A DNA stretch of 45,039 nucleotides from the NCBI GenBank assembly GCA_937890335.1, contig CALBXO010000369.1, positions 1 through 45,039 on the forward strand, read 5' to 3'. Of this stretch, positions 1 to 8,900 are shown in pieces; positions within the stretch are counted from its first letter, which is position 1; every line of letters begins with the position of its first letter. A program made the position numbers and the translations under genes. The notes beneath the pieces were generated by a model that was not told where the DNA came from, searched no databases, and saw only the letters and a list, made by a program, of their open reading frames with translations. The DNA comes from an uncultured Pseudomonadota bacterium (GTDB lineage: Bacteria > Myxococcota_A > Bradymonadia > Bradymonadales > GCA-2716585).

Positions 1-1
1 G

Positions 2-643
2 AACAACGGGGACCCGGACGGGCGAGAGCTCACGGAGGCCGAGGCTGAGCTGGCCCTACACCTGGCGGGCTCCTGGCGGCGCACCGTGGACGGTGACCAG
101 CAGACTCTGCACCTCGGGCCTGATCTCACCGGGATCTTCACCTCGGGCAGGGGCGACGCACCCGTGGATGTCGTCTTCTCCCTCACCGACGATGGGCGAC
201 TGCAAGAGGACTTCCTCGCACAGGATCCGGCCGACTCCTCGCGTATCGTTCGGCCCTTCGCGCTGACCGACCACGCCTTCCTGGACTCGTTCGCGCTCCA
301 CCGCGACAGCGCGTTCGAAGGGGTGCCAGGCACCTGGACCATGTCCCACGAGTACTGGGCGCCGGGCCCGGATGGATTTGTCCTGACCTACGAGGAGCGC
401 ATCACCGCGGCCTTCGACGCTGACGGCACGGGAATACAGTCCATCTCGACCGCGTGGTGGGCCGACGGGGGCGTTCCGCTGGAGGAACCGCAGATGGACA
501 CGACGAGCGAAGGGTTCACGTGGGAGCTCGAGGACGAGCGCGTCGTGCTGTACTTCGAGGGCCTGCGCACGGGTCTGCCGCAAAAATTTGTGGGCCCCGA
601 CGCACTGGCCACTCCGCAAGACGTGTGGCAGCGGTTCAACTGA
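2..643 (+). CDS. Secreted protein of unknown function, C-terminal part
   Basis: The reading frame is open to the left edge, so the start lies outside the window; 213 residues are visible. The visible part begins NNGDPDGREL, which resembles the end of an Asn-Gly linker like that of the lipoprotein at 4536-5753. I infer that the missing N-terminus carries a lipoprotein or secretion signal. The rest reads as a beta-rich domain with many aromatic and acidic residues (for example GTWTMSHEYW and GFTWELEDERV), loosely lipocalin-like, but I do not recognise a family. No cysteine is visible. The stop codon overlaps the 3' end of the convergent isomerase/GNAT gene by 8 bases, so the two genes share a terminator region. 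Function unknown. Confidence 0.7.
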   Translation, partial: NNGDPDGRELTEAEAELALHLAGSWRRTVDGDQQTLHLGPDLTGIFTSGRGDAPVDVVFSLTDDGRLQEDFLAQDPADSSRIVRPFALTDHAFLDSFALHRDSAFEGVPGTWTMSHEYWAPGPDGFVLTYEERITAAFDADGTGIQSISTAWWADGGVPLEEPQMDTTSEGFTWELEDERVVLYFEGLRTGLPQKFVGPDALATPQDVWQRFN

Positions 644-2168
644 CCTGGAATCGCACCTTGGTCAGGTCCGCCACCGGCCGGTATCCGATCTTCTGATAGA
701 TCGAGTTTGAGACGGGGTTGGTCAGGTCGGTGAACAACGTCAGGTAGGTGCAGCCCTGGTCAAACAGGTGCTGCGACACACCGGCGACGAGGTTGGACGC
801 ATGGCCGCGCCCCCGCAGGTGAGGCGGCGTGTAGACGGCGTTGACCCGTGCCGTGACCGGGGTGCGCCCGCCCCATCCCGTCATCGCCACGGGTTCTCCC
901 CCGGGCGAGGTCCACAAGAACAACCTGCCCTCGTAGAGCCTCGCACACTCAGCGCCGGGTCGCCGGACGTCCTCGCCCACATCCTCCTGGAACGCGTCAA
1001 ACCAGCGGCCCACGAGGGCGCAATCCGCGGCCACCGCCGGTCGCATGGCCCCGCCGCAGGGGCGCGGGGGGACGACGGCGCGGGCTTCGAACAGGCGCAT
1101 GCGGCTGTCGATCTCGTGGGGGCGGCCGCTGAGTTGGGCAAAGCGACGGACCGTACCGTCCGGCCCGAACAGCCCGGCCACGTCAGGAAAGATCTCCACC
1201 AGGGGCCAGAGGTCCTCGTCGGTCGCGGCCGTCACATGCATCGCGTGCGGTGGGGTGTGCAACGTGGCCACCAATGGCTCGCCGCCGTCAAACAGTGCGC
1301 TGAGCGCCCATGTCTCGTAGCGCGCATTGGGCCCTGTGAGCTGCTCCGCGATGCTGCGAATCATGTCACTGACAACCCCCTGCCTCGCAAACAGCGGCCC
1401 GAGCCGGTCCTGAAAATCCTCGGGGCGGCCGAACGATCGCCAGGTGCGCCCGCCTCCCAGATCCCGCACGACATCCACACGCTCGGGTTTGGGCGCGGGC
1501 GCCGGGCGGCGGCGGTCAGCTCCCGCGACCATGGCCAACAAGCGTGCGTCGGCTTCCGGCGTGACAGGGTCCTCACCGTCCACGAAACGCTCCAGGTCGA
1601 CGAGGCTGTCCACACCCCAGAACAGCTCTTCGCCCACCAGGAAGGTGGGCACGCCAAACACGCCGCGGTCGAGGGCCCGTTCTGTGTCGGCCCGCAGTCG
1701 GTCCTTGCTCTGCTGGTTTCTGGTGGCGGCGACGAGCCGGTCGCCGTCCAGCCCAGCGGCGACGAGCGCGGCCGCGATGGCGGCGTCCTCTCCGAGGTCG
1801 ATGCCCTGGCTCCATCCCGCCGCAAACAGCGTGTCAATGACCCTGGCCTGCTCCTCACCAGCAACCTGTCTCGACGAGAGGCGCAGCGCCGTGAGGGGCC
1901 GGAATGGGTGTTTGGCGGGCCCCCGAAAGGGCAGGCCGCGCCGCGCGGCTTCACGTAGACTCGACCGCATCACATAGCGCTTTTTGGGCGGCACCTCCGC
2001 CGGCCCCAATTGCCCCCAATGGTTCAGCAACGCGCCAAAGAGCACCGGCGTGGCGACCAGACTCCAGCCGCGCCGCGCGCAGAGGTCACGGACGTCGTGC
2101 CAGCCAAACCAGGCGTAGGGCGACAGGTAGTCAAAATGGTACTCGATCTCGACCATGGCGTCCGTCAC
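636..2168 (-). CDS. 2-hydroxychromene-2-carboxylate isomerase-like / GNAT acetyltransferase fusion
   Basis: A 510-residue two-domain protein. Residues about 5-205 match the DsbA-fold HCCA isomerase family: EYHFDYLSPYAWFGW near the start, with the Ser (about residue 16) that activates glutathione in this family, and GVFGVPTFLVGEELFWG near the end of the domain. Characterised members isomerise hydroxychromene carboxylate in naphthalene breakdown; the substrate here is unknown. The C-terminal region (about 375-510) is a GNAT N-acetyltransferase, shown by the acetyl-CoA loop RGRGHA at about 452-457 and the ending NSIYQKIGYRPV. A GTG at 2168 overlaps the TGA of the upstream acyl-CoA dehydrogenase (GTGA), which suggests translational coupling; an ATG at 2156 is an alternative start. 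The longer open frame upstream runs antisense-like through the dehydrogenase gene and was not used. The fusion of these two families is unusual. Confidence 0.85.
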   Translation of the reverse strand: MTDAMVEIEYHFDYLSPYAWFGWHDVRDLCARRGWSLVATPVLFGALLNHWGQLGPAEVPPKKRYVMRSSLREAARRGLPFRGPAKHPFRPLTALRLSSRQVAGEEQARVIDTLFAAGWSQGIDLGEDAAIAAALVAAGLDGDRLVAATRNQQSKDRLRADTERALDRGVFGVPTFLVGEELFWGVDSLVDLERFVDGEDPVTPEADARLLAMVAGADRRRPAPAPKPERVDVVRDLGGGRTWRSFGRPEDFQDRLGPLFARQGVVSDMIRSIAEQLTGPNARYETWALSALFDGGEPLVATLHTPPHAMHVTAATDEDLWPLVEIFPDVAGLFGPDGTVRRFAQLSGRPHEIDSRMRLFEARAVVPPRPCGGAMRPAVAADCALVGRWFDAFQEDVGEDVRRPGAECARLYEGRLFLWTSPGGEPVAMTGWGGRTPVTARVNAVYTPPHLRGRGHASNLVAGVSQHLFDQGCTYLTLFTDLTNPVSNSIYQKIGYRPVADLTKVRFQVS

Positions 2169-3388
2169 CGCGACAATAGATCCCGCGCGATCTGCGAGAT
2201 CTGGATCTCGTCCGTGCCGCCGTAGATCTGCAGCACCTTGGCGTCGCGGGCCAATTGCTCCACGTGGTACTCGGCCATGTACCCGTACCCCCCGTGGATC
2301 TGAATCGCGTCCAGACAGACCTCCATCGTGGAGCGTGCGCAGTAGAGCTTGGACGCGGACGCCTCGGCGAAGCTGGCCTTCTTGCCCGCGCCGGCCAGTC
2401 CAAAGCTGCGGAACAGCAGATTCTCGACGTTCTGACGGTGCACGACCATCCGCGCGAGCTTCTCCTGAATCAGCTGGTACTGCCCAATCGGCTTGCCAAA
2501 CTGCACGCGCTCCTTGGCGTAGGCGACGCTGCGGTCGAGGCACTCCTGAATCATCCCGAGCGCCATCGCCGCCACGCCGGTGCGCTCTTGCCCGAACGTA
2601 GACTTCGCCGCAGCCCGGCCCCCGGACACCCCCTCCAGCGACTCACCCATCAGGCGGTCCATGCCCACACGCACGTCCTGCAGGAACAACTCGCCCGTGG
2701 GTGAGCTGTGCATGCCCATCTTCCGGAACGCCTTGCCGCGGGCCAGACCCGGGGTGTCGCCGTCGAGGATGAACGCGACCACGGGCCGGTCCTCTGGCGC
2801 CTCGCCTCGGTCCAGGCGCGCGTAAATCACGATGGTGTCGGCGTGCGGCCCGTTGGTGATGAAGGTCTTCTGCCCGTTGATGACAAATGTGTCACCGTCC
2901 ATCCGGGCAGTGGTCCGCATGGCGCCGAAGGCGTCCGAGCCAGACGAGGGCTCGGTGATGGCCCACGCGCCAATCTTGTCGAGGCTCAGAAGGTCGGGGC
3001 AGAAGCGTTCGCGCTGCGCGAACGAGCCGCGGGCGTTGATGGCCCCCGCAGTCAGGCCCACGCTGACGCCCATGGCGGTCACCAGCCCCGGCACCCAGCG
3101 CGACAACTCGATCACCGGGATCGCGCGCATGGCTGCGTCGTCCACAGCCTCGGGGCCCGTCTTGGGTTTGTGCTCCTTGCCGGCCTTGTCCCGCTCCAGC
3201 CGCTTGTTGTGCTGCGCGAGCTGCAGGTGTCCCAGCTGAAACGTGTCGAAGAGCTTGCGCATGATCGGATACGGCAACATCTGCTCGGTATCCAGGGCAT
3301 CCCGGTGGGGGACGACCTCCTCGGCGCAAAATCGGGTCATCATGGACCGCACCATCTGGTGGGTCTCATTCCATTCGAACATCGTCAC
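2165..3388 (-). CDS. Acyl-CoA dehydrogenase
   Basis: A 407-residue flavoprotein of the acyl-CoA dehydrogenase family, which oxidises acyl-CoA at the alpha-beta bond and passes electrons to electron-transfer flavoprotein. Visible signatures are AWAITEPSSGSDAFG (about 141-155, FAD/substrate loop), FVINGQKTFITNGPHAD (168-184), QIHGGYGY (363-370) and IYGGTDEIQ (388-396). The catalytic Glu of medium-chain enzymes, in YEGT, is Gly here. A Glu at 268 in FGQERTG aligns with the base position of isovaleryl-CoA dehydrogenase, so that residue probably serves. A short insert rich in Lys and Arg (about 62-77) follows the first helices. The GTG start overlaps the stop of the upstream lipoprotein gene, and its own stop overlaps the start of the isomerase/GNAT gene, giving a three-gene operon. 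Substrate chain length cannot be read from sequence. Confidence 0.93.
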   Translation of the reverse strand: MTMFEWNETHQMVRSMMTRFCAEEVVPHRDALDTEQMLPYPIMRKLFDTFQLGHLQLAQHNKRLERDKAGKEHKPKTGPEAVDDAAMRAIPVIELSRWVPGLVTAMGVSVGLTAGAINARGSFAQRERFCPDLLSLDKIGAWAITEPSSGSDAFGAMRTTARMDGDTFVINGQKTFITNGPHADTIVIYARLDRGEAPEDRPVVAFILDGDTPGLARGKAFRKMGMHSSPTGELFLQDVRVGMDRLMGESLEGVSGGRAAAKSTFGQERTGVAAMALGMIQECLDRSVAYAKERVQFGKPIGQYQLIQEKLARMVVHRQNVENLLFRSFGLAGAGKKASFAEASASKLYCARSTMEVCLDAIQIHGGYGYMAEYHVEQLARDAKVLQIYGGTDEIQISQIARDLLSR

Positions 3389-4443
3389 TCCCAGAGTTCG
3401 GGCCAGATTCCCGTGGCCGGATCCATGTCGCCGCCGGCGACCGCCGGCACCAATTGGTACGCCTCCGCGTCAAGCGCGGCCAGCGCGATCGCTACCTGTC
3501 CCCAGGTCAAGTCGTCCCCCGCGGACACGACCGCATTCAGGCACGGCGTGCCGTATCCCCGCAGCGCGCGCAGATGGTGCCGCACGGCGTCCATGTCGGG
3601 CTCGGCGTTCCTGTGCGCGACGTCCACGCCCATCGCCTCCACCGCCAGCGGTAGGTTGGTCGCACCCGGCGGATCCGTCCGCGCACCCTTTGCCGTTGCC
3701 TCGGGAGCGGCGGCGTTCAGCTCGCCGAAGACATCATCGATCTCGCCGCCGCGGCCGGCCAACACGCCCCCGGCCGTGTCCGTATCGATCGAGCCCAGCC
3801 CGGGCGGCTCACCGTCCGAGAATGCAGAGGCGAGGTCCTTGTTCGGCGCAGGTTCCGGCAGGGCCCGTTCGGCGTAGAGGGGCCCGTCCACGGACCAACG
3901 TGCCCGCAAGGACGTCGAGGTCGCCGCCACGTGCACCGTTGGGGACACACAGCTCTCGGCGTCCGGTGCGTCGTCGCGCGGCGCCAGCGCGATGCTCGGA
4001 AAATGCGCCGAGAGGTGGCCGACGCCGGCGCTGCCCGCGACCTCCAGATGGACGGACTTCGCGCCCGCCTGGCCCGCGGTATAGAGCACGCGCAAGACCG
4101 TGCGCCACCGTACATTCGCGGCAATCACAACCGTCAGGTCGCTGCCGCACTCCGCCAGCGCCGCATACAGCCGGTCGATCAGGTAGGCTTCGCCCGGCAC
4201 AATAGCCACAGTCGTGGGTCCTGCACCCTCCCGCAATACGGAGGCCGAGCCGGCAGAGACCACAACCCGGACGGTGTTGGGCGCCGACGTCACGCCGACG
4301 GGCGCAGGGACACGGGCGAGCACGGGCCCAGAGCCGGCCGGTGCGTTGGAGATGGGAGCGGGCGAAGGCGCCTGGCAGCCCGATGCGGCACACCCCGCGA
4401 CGAACAGGGCCGCCAGAAGCCAATGCGTACGACACAGCGTCAT
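3385..4443 (-). CDS. Lipoprotein with ExbD/TolR-like periplasmic domain
   Basis: A 352-residue protein with a signal peptide and lipobox (LFVAGC, Cys 18; a second Cys at 23 is also possible). Residues about 56-135 resemble the periplasmic domain of ExbD/TolR: a strand, then GEAYLIDRLYAAL, then TVVIAANVRWRTVLRVLYTAG and GAKSVHLEV, which matches the family pattern of a strand, a helix and 'aGa..v.l'. The usual ExbD N-terminal membrane helix with its Asp is replaced by the lipid anchor, so it cannot couple to an ExbB motor in the ordinary way. The rest is Ala/Pro-rich with a second small region containing TPCLNAVV. It is first in the operon with the acyl-CoA dehydrogenase; the reason for that link is not evident. 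The ExbD assignment is by pattern only. Confidence 0.75.
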   Translation of the reverse strand: MTLCRTHWLLAALFVAGCAASGCQAPSPAPISNAPAGSGPVLARVPAPVGVTSAPNTVRVVVSAGSASVLREGAGPTTVAIVPGEAYLIDRLYAALAECGSDLTVVIAANVRWRTVLRVLYTAGQAGAKSVHLEVAGSAGVGHLSAHFPSIALAPRDDAPDAESCVSPTVHVAATSTSLRARWSVDGPLYAERALPEPAPNKDLASAFSDGEPPGLGSIDTDTAGGVLAGRGGEIDDVFGELNAAAPEATAKGARTDPPGATNLPLAVEAMGVDVAHRNAEPDMDAVRHHLRALRGYGTPCLNAVVSAGDDLTWGQVAIALAALDAEAYQLVPAVAGGDMDPATGIWPELWE

Positions 4444-4535
4444 GGCCCGACTACGACACCCGCAGCGTCAGGAGTCAATCGGGCCGAACTCCGCGCGGCA
4501 CGGGCCGGTCGGCACCACCAGGGGGCACCACCTTG

Positions 4536-5753
4536 TCAGAGGTTGGGGCGCCGGTTCACGCTGGTCAGGAAGCCAGCGCGGACGACCACACTCTCCTCGA
4601 ACACGCGATCGCCCTCAATCTCGCGGGTTCCGTACACACCGGCAGTGTCGGACGGGGGGATGTTGAACACGCCGCCAATGCCCGATCCGTCCGTCGCGGT
4701 CGCCGCCGGAGAGGGGAGCCCACCGTCGATGTAGCCGTCCTGGGTCTGGTCGTCCCCGTCCTCTGCGCCAAAAACCATGCCCACCGCGCGGCTTCCCCCG
4801 CAATCGAGCCCGATGAACGCGGCGTGACCCCGCTCGGCGTCCAGCTCCAAGCCCAGGATCCCAGCGAAGACATTGATCGTATTCTGGCTGATCACCTGGA
4901 ACGCCGTGTTCCCATCCTCCAGCACCGGGGACGTAAAGTAGGCCAGCGTCGGGAAGCGGCCGCCGCCCGTGATCTCCATATAGCCATTGAAGCCGCTGCC
5001 GTCGTGGGCAACGGTCACGGTAAGGGTGCCTTCGTCATCGGCGACGCCCTCCGCCAGCGGCGTCTCGCACATCGCATCGTCGGGTGCGCAGAACTTCACG
5101 GTGACACCGGCGGCCGGATCCCCGTTCTGGAAGTCGTTGTAGGTCATGTTCAGGGTCACCTCACCGGCCTCGCCCACGGGCGGATCGGACGGCGTGCCCA
5201 GGCAGGACCAGTCGCCTTCCGGCCGGCAGACGTCCCCGCAACTACTGTCGCGGCACTGGATCATTGGAGCGTTGATCTCCAGGGCAGACTCGTACGTCTC
5301 CGCGCAGGCGCTGGCGCACACCGCATCGGCAAGGCACGCCGCAAAGCACTCGCGCAACGCCAGGCAGTCCGCGTCCTCCCCGCAGGCGCGCGCTTCGTCG
5401 CAGCAGTTGTCATCTACGCAGCTTGCGCACGCCTCGAGGTTGCGCTCGGGCGCGTTGGCACGGGGCACAAAACCGCCGCACTGGCTCACCGTCGGGTCGC
5501 CGCCGTTGTTGGCGCCATTGTTCGCGCCGTTGTTCGCGCCGTTGTTCGCGCCGTTGTTCGCGCCGTTGTTCGCGCCGTTGTTGGCGCCGTTGTTCGCGCC
5601 GTTGTTGGCGCCGTTGTTCGCGCCGTTGTTGGCTCCGTTGTTCGCGCCGTTGTTGGCCGTATTCGACGTTTCGTCGTCGCCACAGCCCACGACGAGCACG
5701 AGCACGAGCACGAGAAGCACCATGCGGCCGAGGCCGCGCAAGGTGGACGCCAT
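4536..5753 (-). CDS. NNGA-repeat lipoprotein with Cys-rich and beta domains
   Basis: A 405-residue lipoprotein. The start ATG at 5753 is preceded by a strong GGGAGGGAG ribosome site; the longer upstream frame lacks one. The signal peptide is very hydrophobic (VLLVLVLVLVVGCGDD, lipobox VVGC). A linker of 13 NNG units follows and should extend the protein from the membrane. After this comes a Cys-rich segment (CASCVDDNCCDEARACG and on) with about 17 cysteines, the kind of segment recurrent in secreted proteins of this lineage, where disulfides are likely. The C-terminal half begins GEVTLNMTYNDFQNGDPAAG, consistent with a carboxypeptidase-regulatory-like beta-sandwich, and ends in an Ala/Gly-rich domain that I do not recognise. 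It is divergent from the MYXO-CTERM gene. Probably a cell-surface protein of unknown binding role. Confidence 0.85.
   Translation of the reverse strand: MASTLRGLGRMVLLVLVLVLVVGCGDDETSNTANNGANNGANNGANNGANNGANNGANNGANNGANNGANNGANNGANNGANNGGDPTVSQCGGFVPRANAPERNLEACASCVDDNCCDEARACGEDADCLALRECFAACLADAVCASACAETYESALEINAPMIQCRDSSCGDVCRPEGDWSCLGTPSDPPVGEAGEVTLNMTYNDFQNGDPAAGVTVKFCAPDDAMCETPLAEGVADDEGTLTVTVAHDGSGFNGYMEITGGGRFPTLAYFTSPVLEDGNTAFQVISQNTINVFAGILGLELDAERGHAAFIGLDCGGSRAVGMVFGAEDGDDQTQDGYIDGGLPSPAATATDGSGIGGVFNIPPSDTAGVYGTREIEGDRVFEESVVVRAGFLTSVNRRPNL
5503..5654 (-). repeat. 12-base tandem repeat encoding the NNGA linker
   Basis: Twelve full 12-base units (plus-strand form CGCGCCGTTGTT or GGCGCCGTTGTT) from 5511 to 5654, plus a partial unit at 5503-5510. 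They lie in frame inside the lipoprotein gene and encode Asn-Asn-Gly-Ala. The units differ mainly at one position (C or G), and one carries CATT for CGTT. The unit length is a multiple of three, so gain or loss of units would change linker length without a frameshift. Confidence 0.95.
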
Positions 5754-5976
5754 GGTCTCCCTCCCAGGGTTTGCCGACCGCCAGCAAGGCGCCCGAACGT
5801 TGGAGTCAGTGCGCAGACATCCACGATGAGACAGGGGTTCGTCAAGGTGTGAGGCACCCGCCTCGGACGCGCGAGCTGCGCCTCGCGCATAGAACCTGAC
5901 CGCGGGCGCGAGCAGAAGTAGCGGCGCCCGCCCCAACTTGCTAATCTGCCCAAACGGAGAACTCCAAGGGGACAGC
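5754..5976. other. Divergent intergenic region
   Basis: 223 bases separate the outward-facing lipoprotein and MYXO-CTERM genes and must hold both promoters. The plus-strand gene has the ribosome site AAGGGGA (5966-5972); the minus-strand gene has GGGAGGGAG directly beside its ATG. I could not find a convincing -35/-10 pair or a palindrome. Confidence 0.6.
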
Positions 5977-8900
5977 ATGAGCAGATATGGTGTGGTCGTC
6001 GCCGTGATGGCGGTGGCGATGATGATTCCGTTTCAGGCGGACGCATTCTCAGGTCGCGTGGCCTACATTCCCAACGGCAACCAATACAGCTGTGACCTGT
6101 GTCACATTGTTCCGGGGGGCCCGCGCAACGCCTTTGGGCTGGACGTCGAGCAGTACACCAACCGCAACCAGAACCCGGACTGGAGCGAGCTGTACGATCT
6201 GGACTCCGACGGTGACGGGTACACCAACGGCGAGGAGCTCGGCGACGCCTACGGCGAGTGGACCCGTGGAGACGCCAACCCGACGCTCCTGTCCGCCCCA
6301 CACGAGGAGTTCGACACCCCGGATCTGGTCGGGAACGCCCCGGTGCTGACCAGCGGGACGGTGACCGTCGCCGAGGACGAGGCCTACGAGGGCACGCTGC
6401 AGGCGGCCGACCCCGATGGGGACACGCTGCGCATCCGGGTCGCCACGTACCCGGAGAACGGCACCCTGGTGCTCGTCAACCGCGAGACCGGCGAGTACAC
6501 CTACACCCCGGACGCCGACTACTACGGTGAGGACAGCTTCACGTTCCAGGCGTTTGACGGGAACAACATCTCCGACGATCCCGGCCTGATCGAGATCACG
6601 GTGACGCCGGTCAACGACCTCCCGTCCATCACCACAGATGGCGACCAGACTCTCGACGAGAACGACACGGTCACCATCGAGGCCGTCGCTGTGGACCCCG
6701 AGGACGGCACTTTGACCGTCACGGTGGAGCCGCTGCCCGAGGGGGCGGAGTGGGACGTGAACGCGCAGGCCTTTGTCTGGACACCCGACTACTTCCAGTC
6801 CGGCACCTACGAGCTCGAGTTCAGCGCGACGGACAACGACGGAGCGACGGCCACGGAGACCGTCACCATCGTCGTCAACAACGTGAACCGGCGCCCCGAG
6901 GCGGAGCTCATCGAGGGCCCACAATCGGGCAGCGAGGGCTCCACCTACACCTACACGATCGAGGCCGAAGACCTCGACCTCGAGGAGCTCACGTACACGT
7001 GGAGCTTCGGCAACGGCGAAGACCTCGAGACCAATGTGGGCACCGTGGACTACGCCTGGGGACAGGACGGCACGTTCAACATGCGCGTCGTCATCTCCGA
7101 CGGTGACCTCGCCGTGACCCGCACGTACTCCGTGGTCATCAACAACGTCGCGCCCGTGGTGGGCGCCGGTCTGGATCGCACCATCGACGAGGGCCAGACG
7201 ATCACGTTCCTTGGAACGCTTGAAGACCCCGGCTTTGACGACGACCACACCATCGCCTGGACCTTTGGAAACGGCGGAACCTCCAACGAGCTCCAACCGG
7301 CGTACGCCTACGGCGACAACGGCACGTTCACCGCGACGCTGTCCGTCGATGACGGCACGGACACAGGCACGGACAGCGCCACAATCACCGTCAACAACGT
7401 CGCGCCCACCGTGGACGCCGGCGGCAACGCCACCATCGACGAGGGCAGCCGCTACACCTTCGAAGGCACCTACACCGACCCCGGCACCGACGACGTGCTC
7501 ACCGTCCTGTGGGACTTCGGCAACGGCGTGGAGTCCGACGAGGGGACGTACACCTACGGCGACCAGGGCACCTACCAGGTCAGCCTCACCGTCACCGACG
7601 ACGACGGCGGCTCCGACACAGACACCATCACCGCCACCATCCTCAACGTCGCACCCACCTTCCTGAGCAACCCGCCCCTCTTTGCGCCGCGCGGGCGCAC
7701 CTACAGCTACACCATCGAGTACTTCGAGCCCGGCGACGACACCGTCTCCTACGAACTCGTCACCGGCCCTGACGGCATGGAGCTGGATGGGCGCACGGTC
7801 ACGTACACTCCGGACCCCGACGAGGAAGAGGTCGAGACCTACACCGTCAGCCTGCGCATCTACGACGAAGACGGCGGCGAGAACACCCAGACCTACACCC
7901 TCACGGTCGGCCTCCAGGACCGCGACAACGACGGCGCGCCCGACGAGTGCGAGGACATGTACAACGAGCTGGACGGCGACAACCCCGACGACGGCCCGCT
8001 CGACCTCGACCGTGACGGCATCCCGAACAATGAGGAGTGCATCGTCGGCACCAACCCGACCATCAGCAACGCGCCCACGGCGCCGTCCATCAGCAACCCG
8101 CAGGACGGCTCGCTGGTGACGTTCCAGCGGCCGAACCTGGTCGTCAACAACGGTATCGACCCCGACGAAGACCGCCTCATCTACACCTTCCAGCTCTACC
8201 GGGATCGGAACCTCAACGACCTGGTCGAGACCTTCGAAGACGTGCAGGAGACACCCAACCGGACCCAGGTCACGGTGCAGACCCTGCTGACTGAGAACCA
8301 GTCGTACTACTGGCGCGCGCGGGCCTATGACGGCCGCGGGTACAGTCCGTACACCCGGATCTCCAAGTTCATCTTCAGCCAGGTCAACGACCCGCCGTCC
8401 ATCCCGAGCCCCGTGGCCCCGCAGGGGACAATCACCTCGCCGCCGGTCTTCGAGACCCTCCCAGCGGTGGACCCGGAGGGGCAACCGCTGAGCTACGACT
8501 TCCAGGTCTTCTTCGACGAAGACGACAACCAGGACCTGCACAGCGGCACCATCGCCGTCATCGGCGGCAACCTCCCCCGCGTCACGTGGACGAGCCCCAC
8601 GCCGTTTGAGGAGAACCACCACTACAAATGGCGCGTCCGCGCCGGCGACCCCGTCAACGGGCGCAGCGAGTGGTCCGAGTACCTCCCGTTCTTCTACAAC
8701 GCGGTCAACGCCGTACCGACCCAGCCGCAGATCATCTCACCCGAGGACGGCGTCACGCTCGAGGGTCCGTCCGACCTGCTCTTCGTCGCCACCGGCGGCG
8801 AGGACGAGGATCGAGACCCGGTGACGCACTCGTTCCGCCTGGCGACCGGCGAGGGATTTGGGCCGAACGAGATCGTCATCAGCGAGGGGGACCATGTCGC

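Noticed and set aside
2169..2543. N-terminal extension of the isomerase/GNAT protein
   Set aside because: The extra 125 residues are Arg/Gly-rich frame-shadow of the acyl-CoA dehydrogenase gene; GTG 2168 or ATG 2156 fits the isomerase N-terminus.
5503..5654. Tandem repeat as a possible CRISPR array
   Set aside because: Units are directly adjacent 12-mers with no spacers and keep an open reading frame.
4341..5852. Plus-strand open frame across the NNGA lipoprotein
   Set aside because: It reads through the repeat as (RAVV)-like low complexity and lacks a ribosome site; the minus-strand gene has a strong signal peptide and start.
6049..8622. Very long minus-strand open frame opposite the MYXO-CTERM gene
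   Set aside because: It is antisense to clear Ig-like repeats, has low-complexity Val/Asp/Gly content and no domain; high GC makes such frames common.
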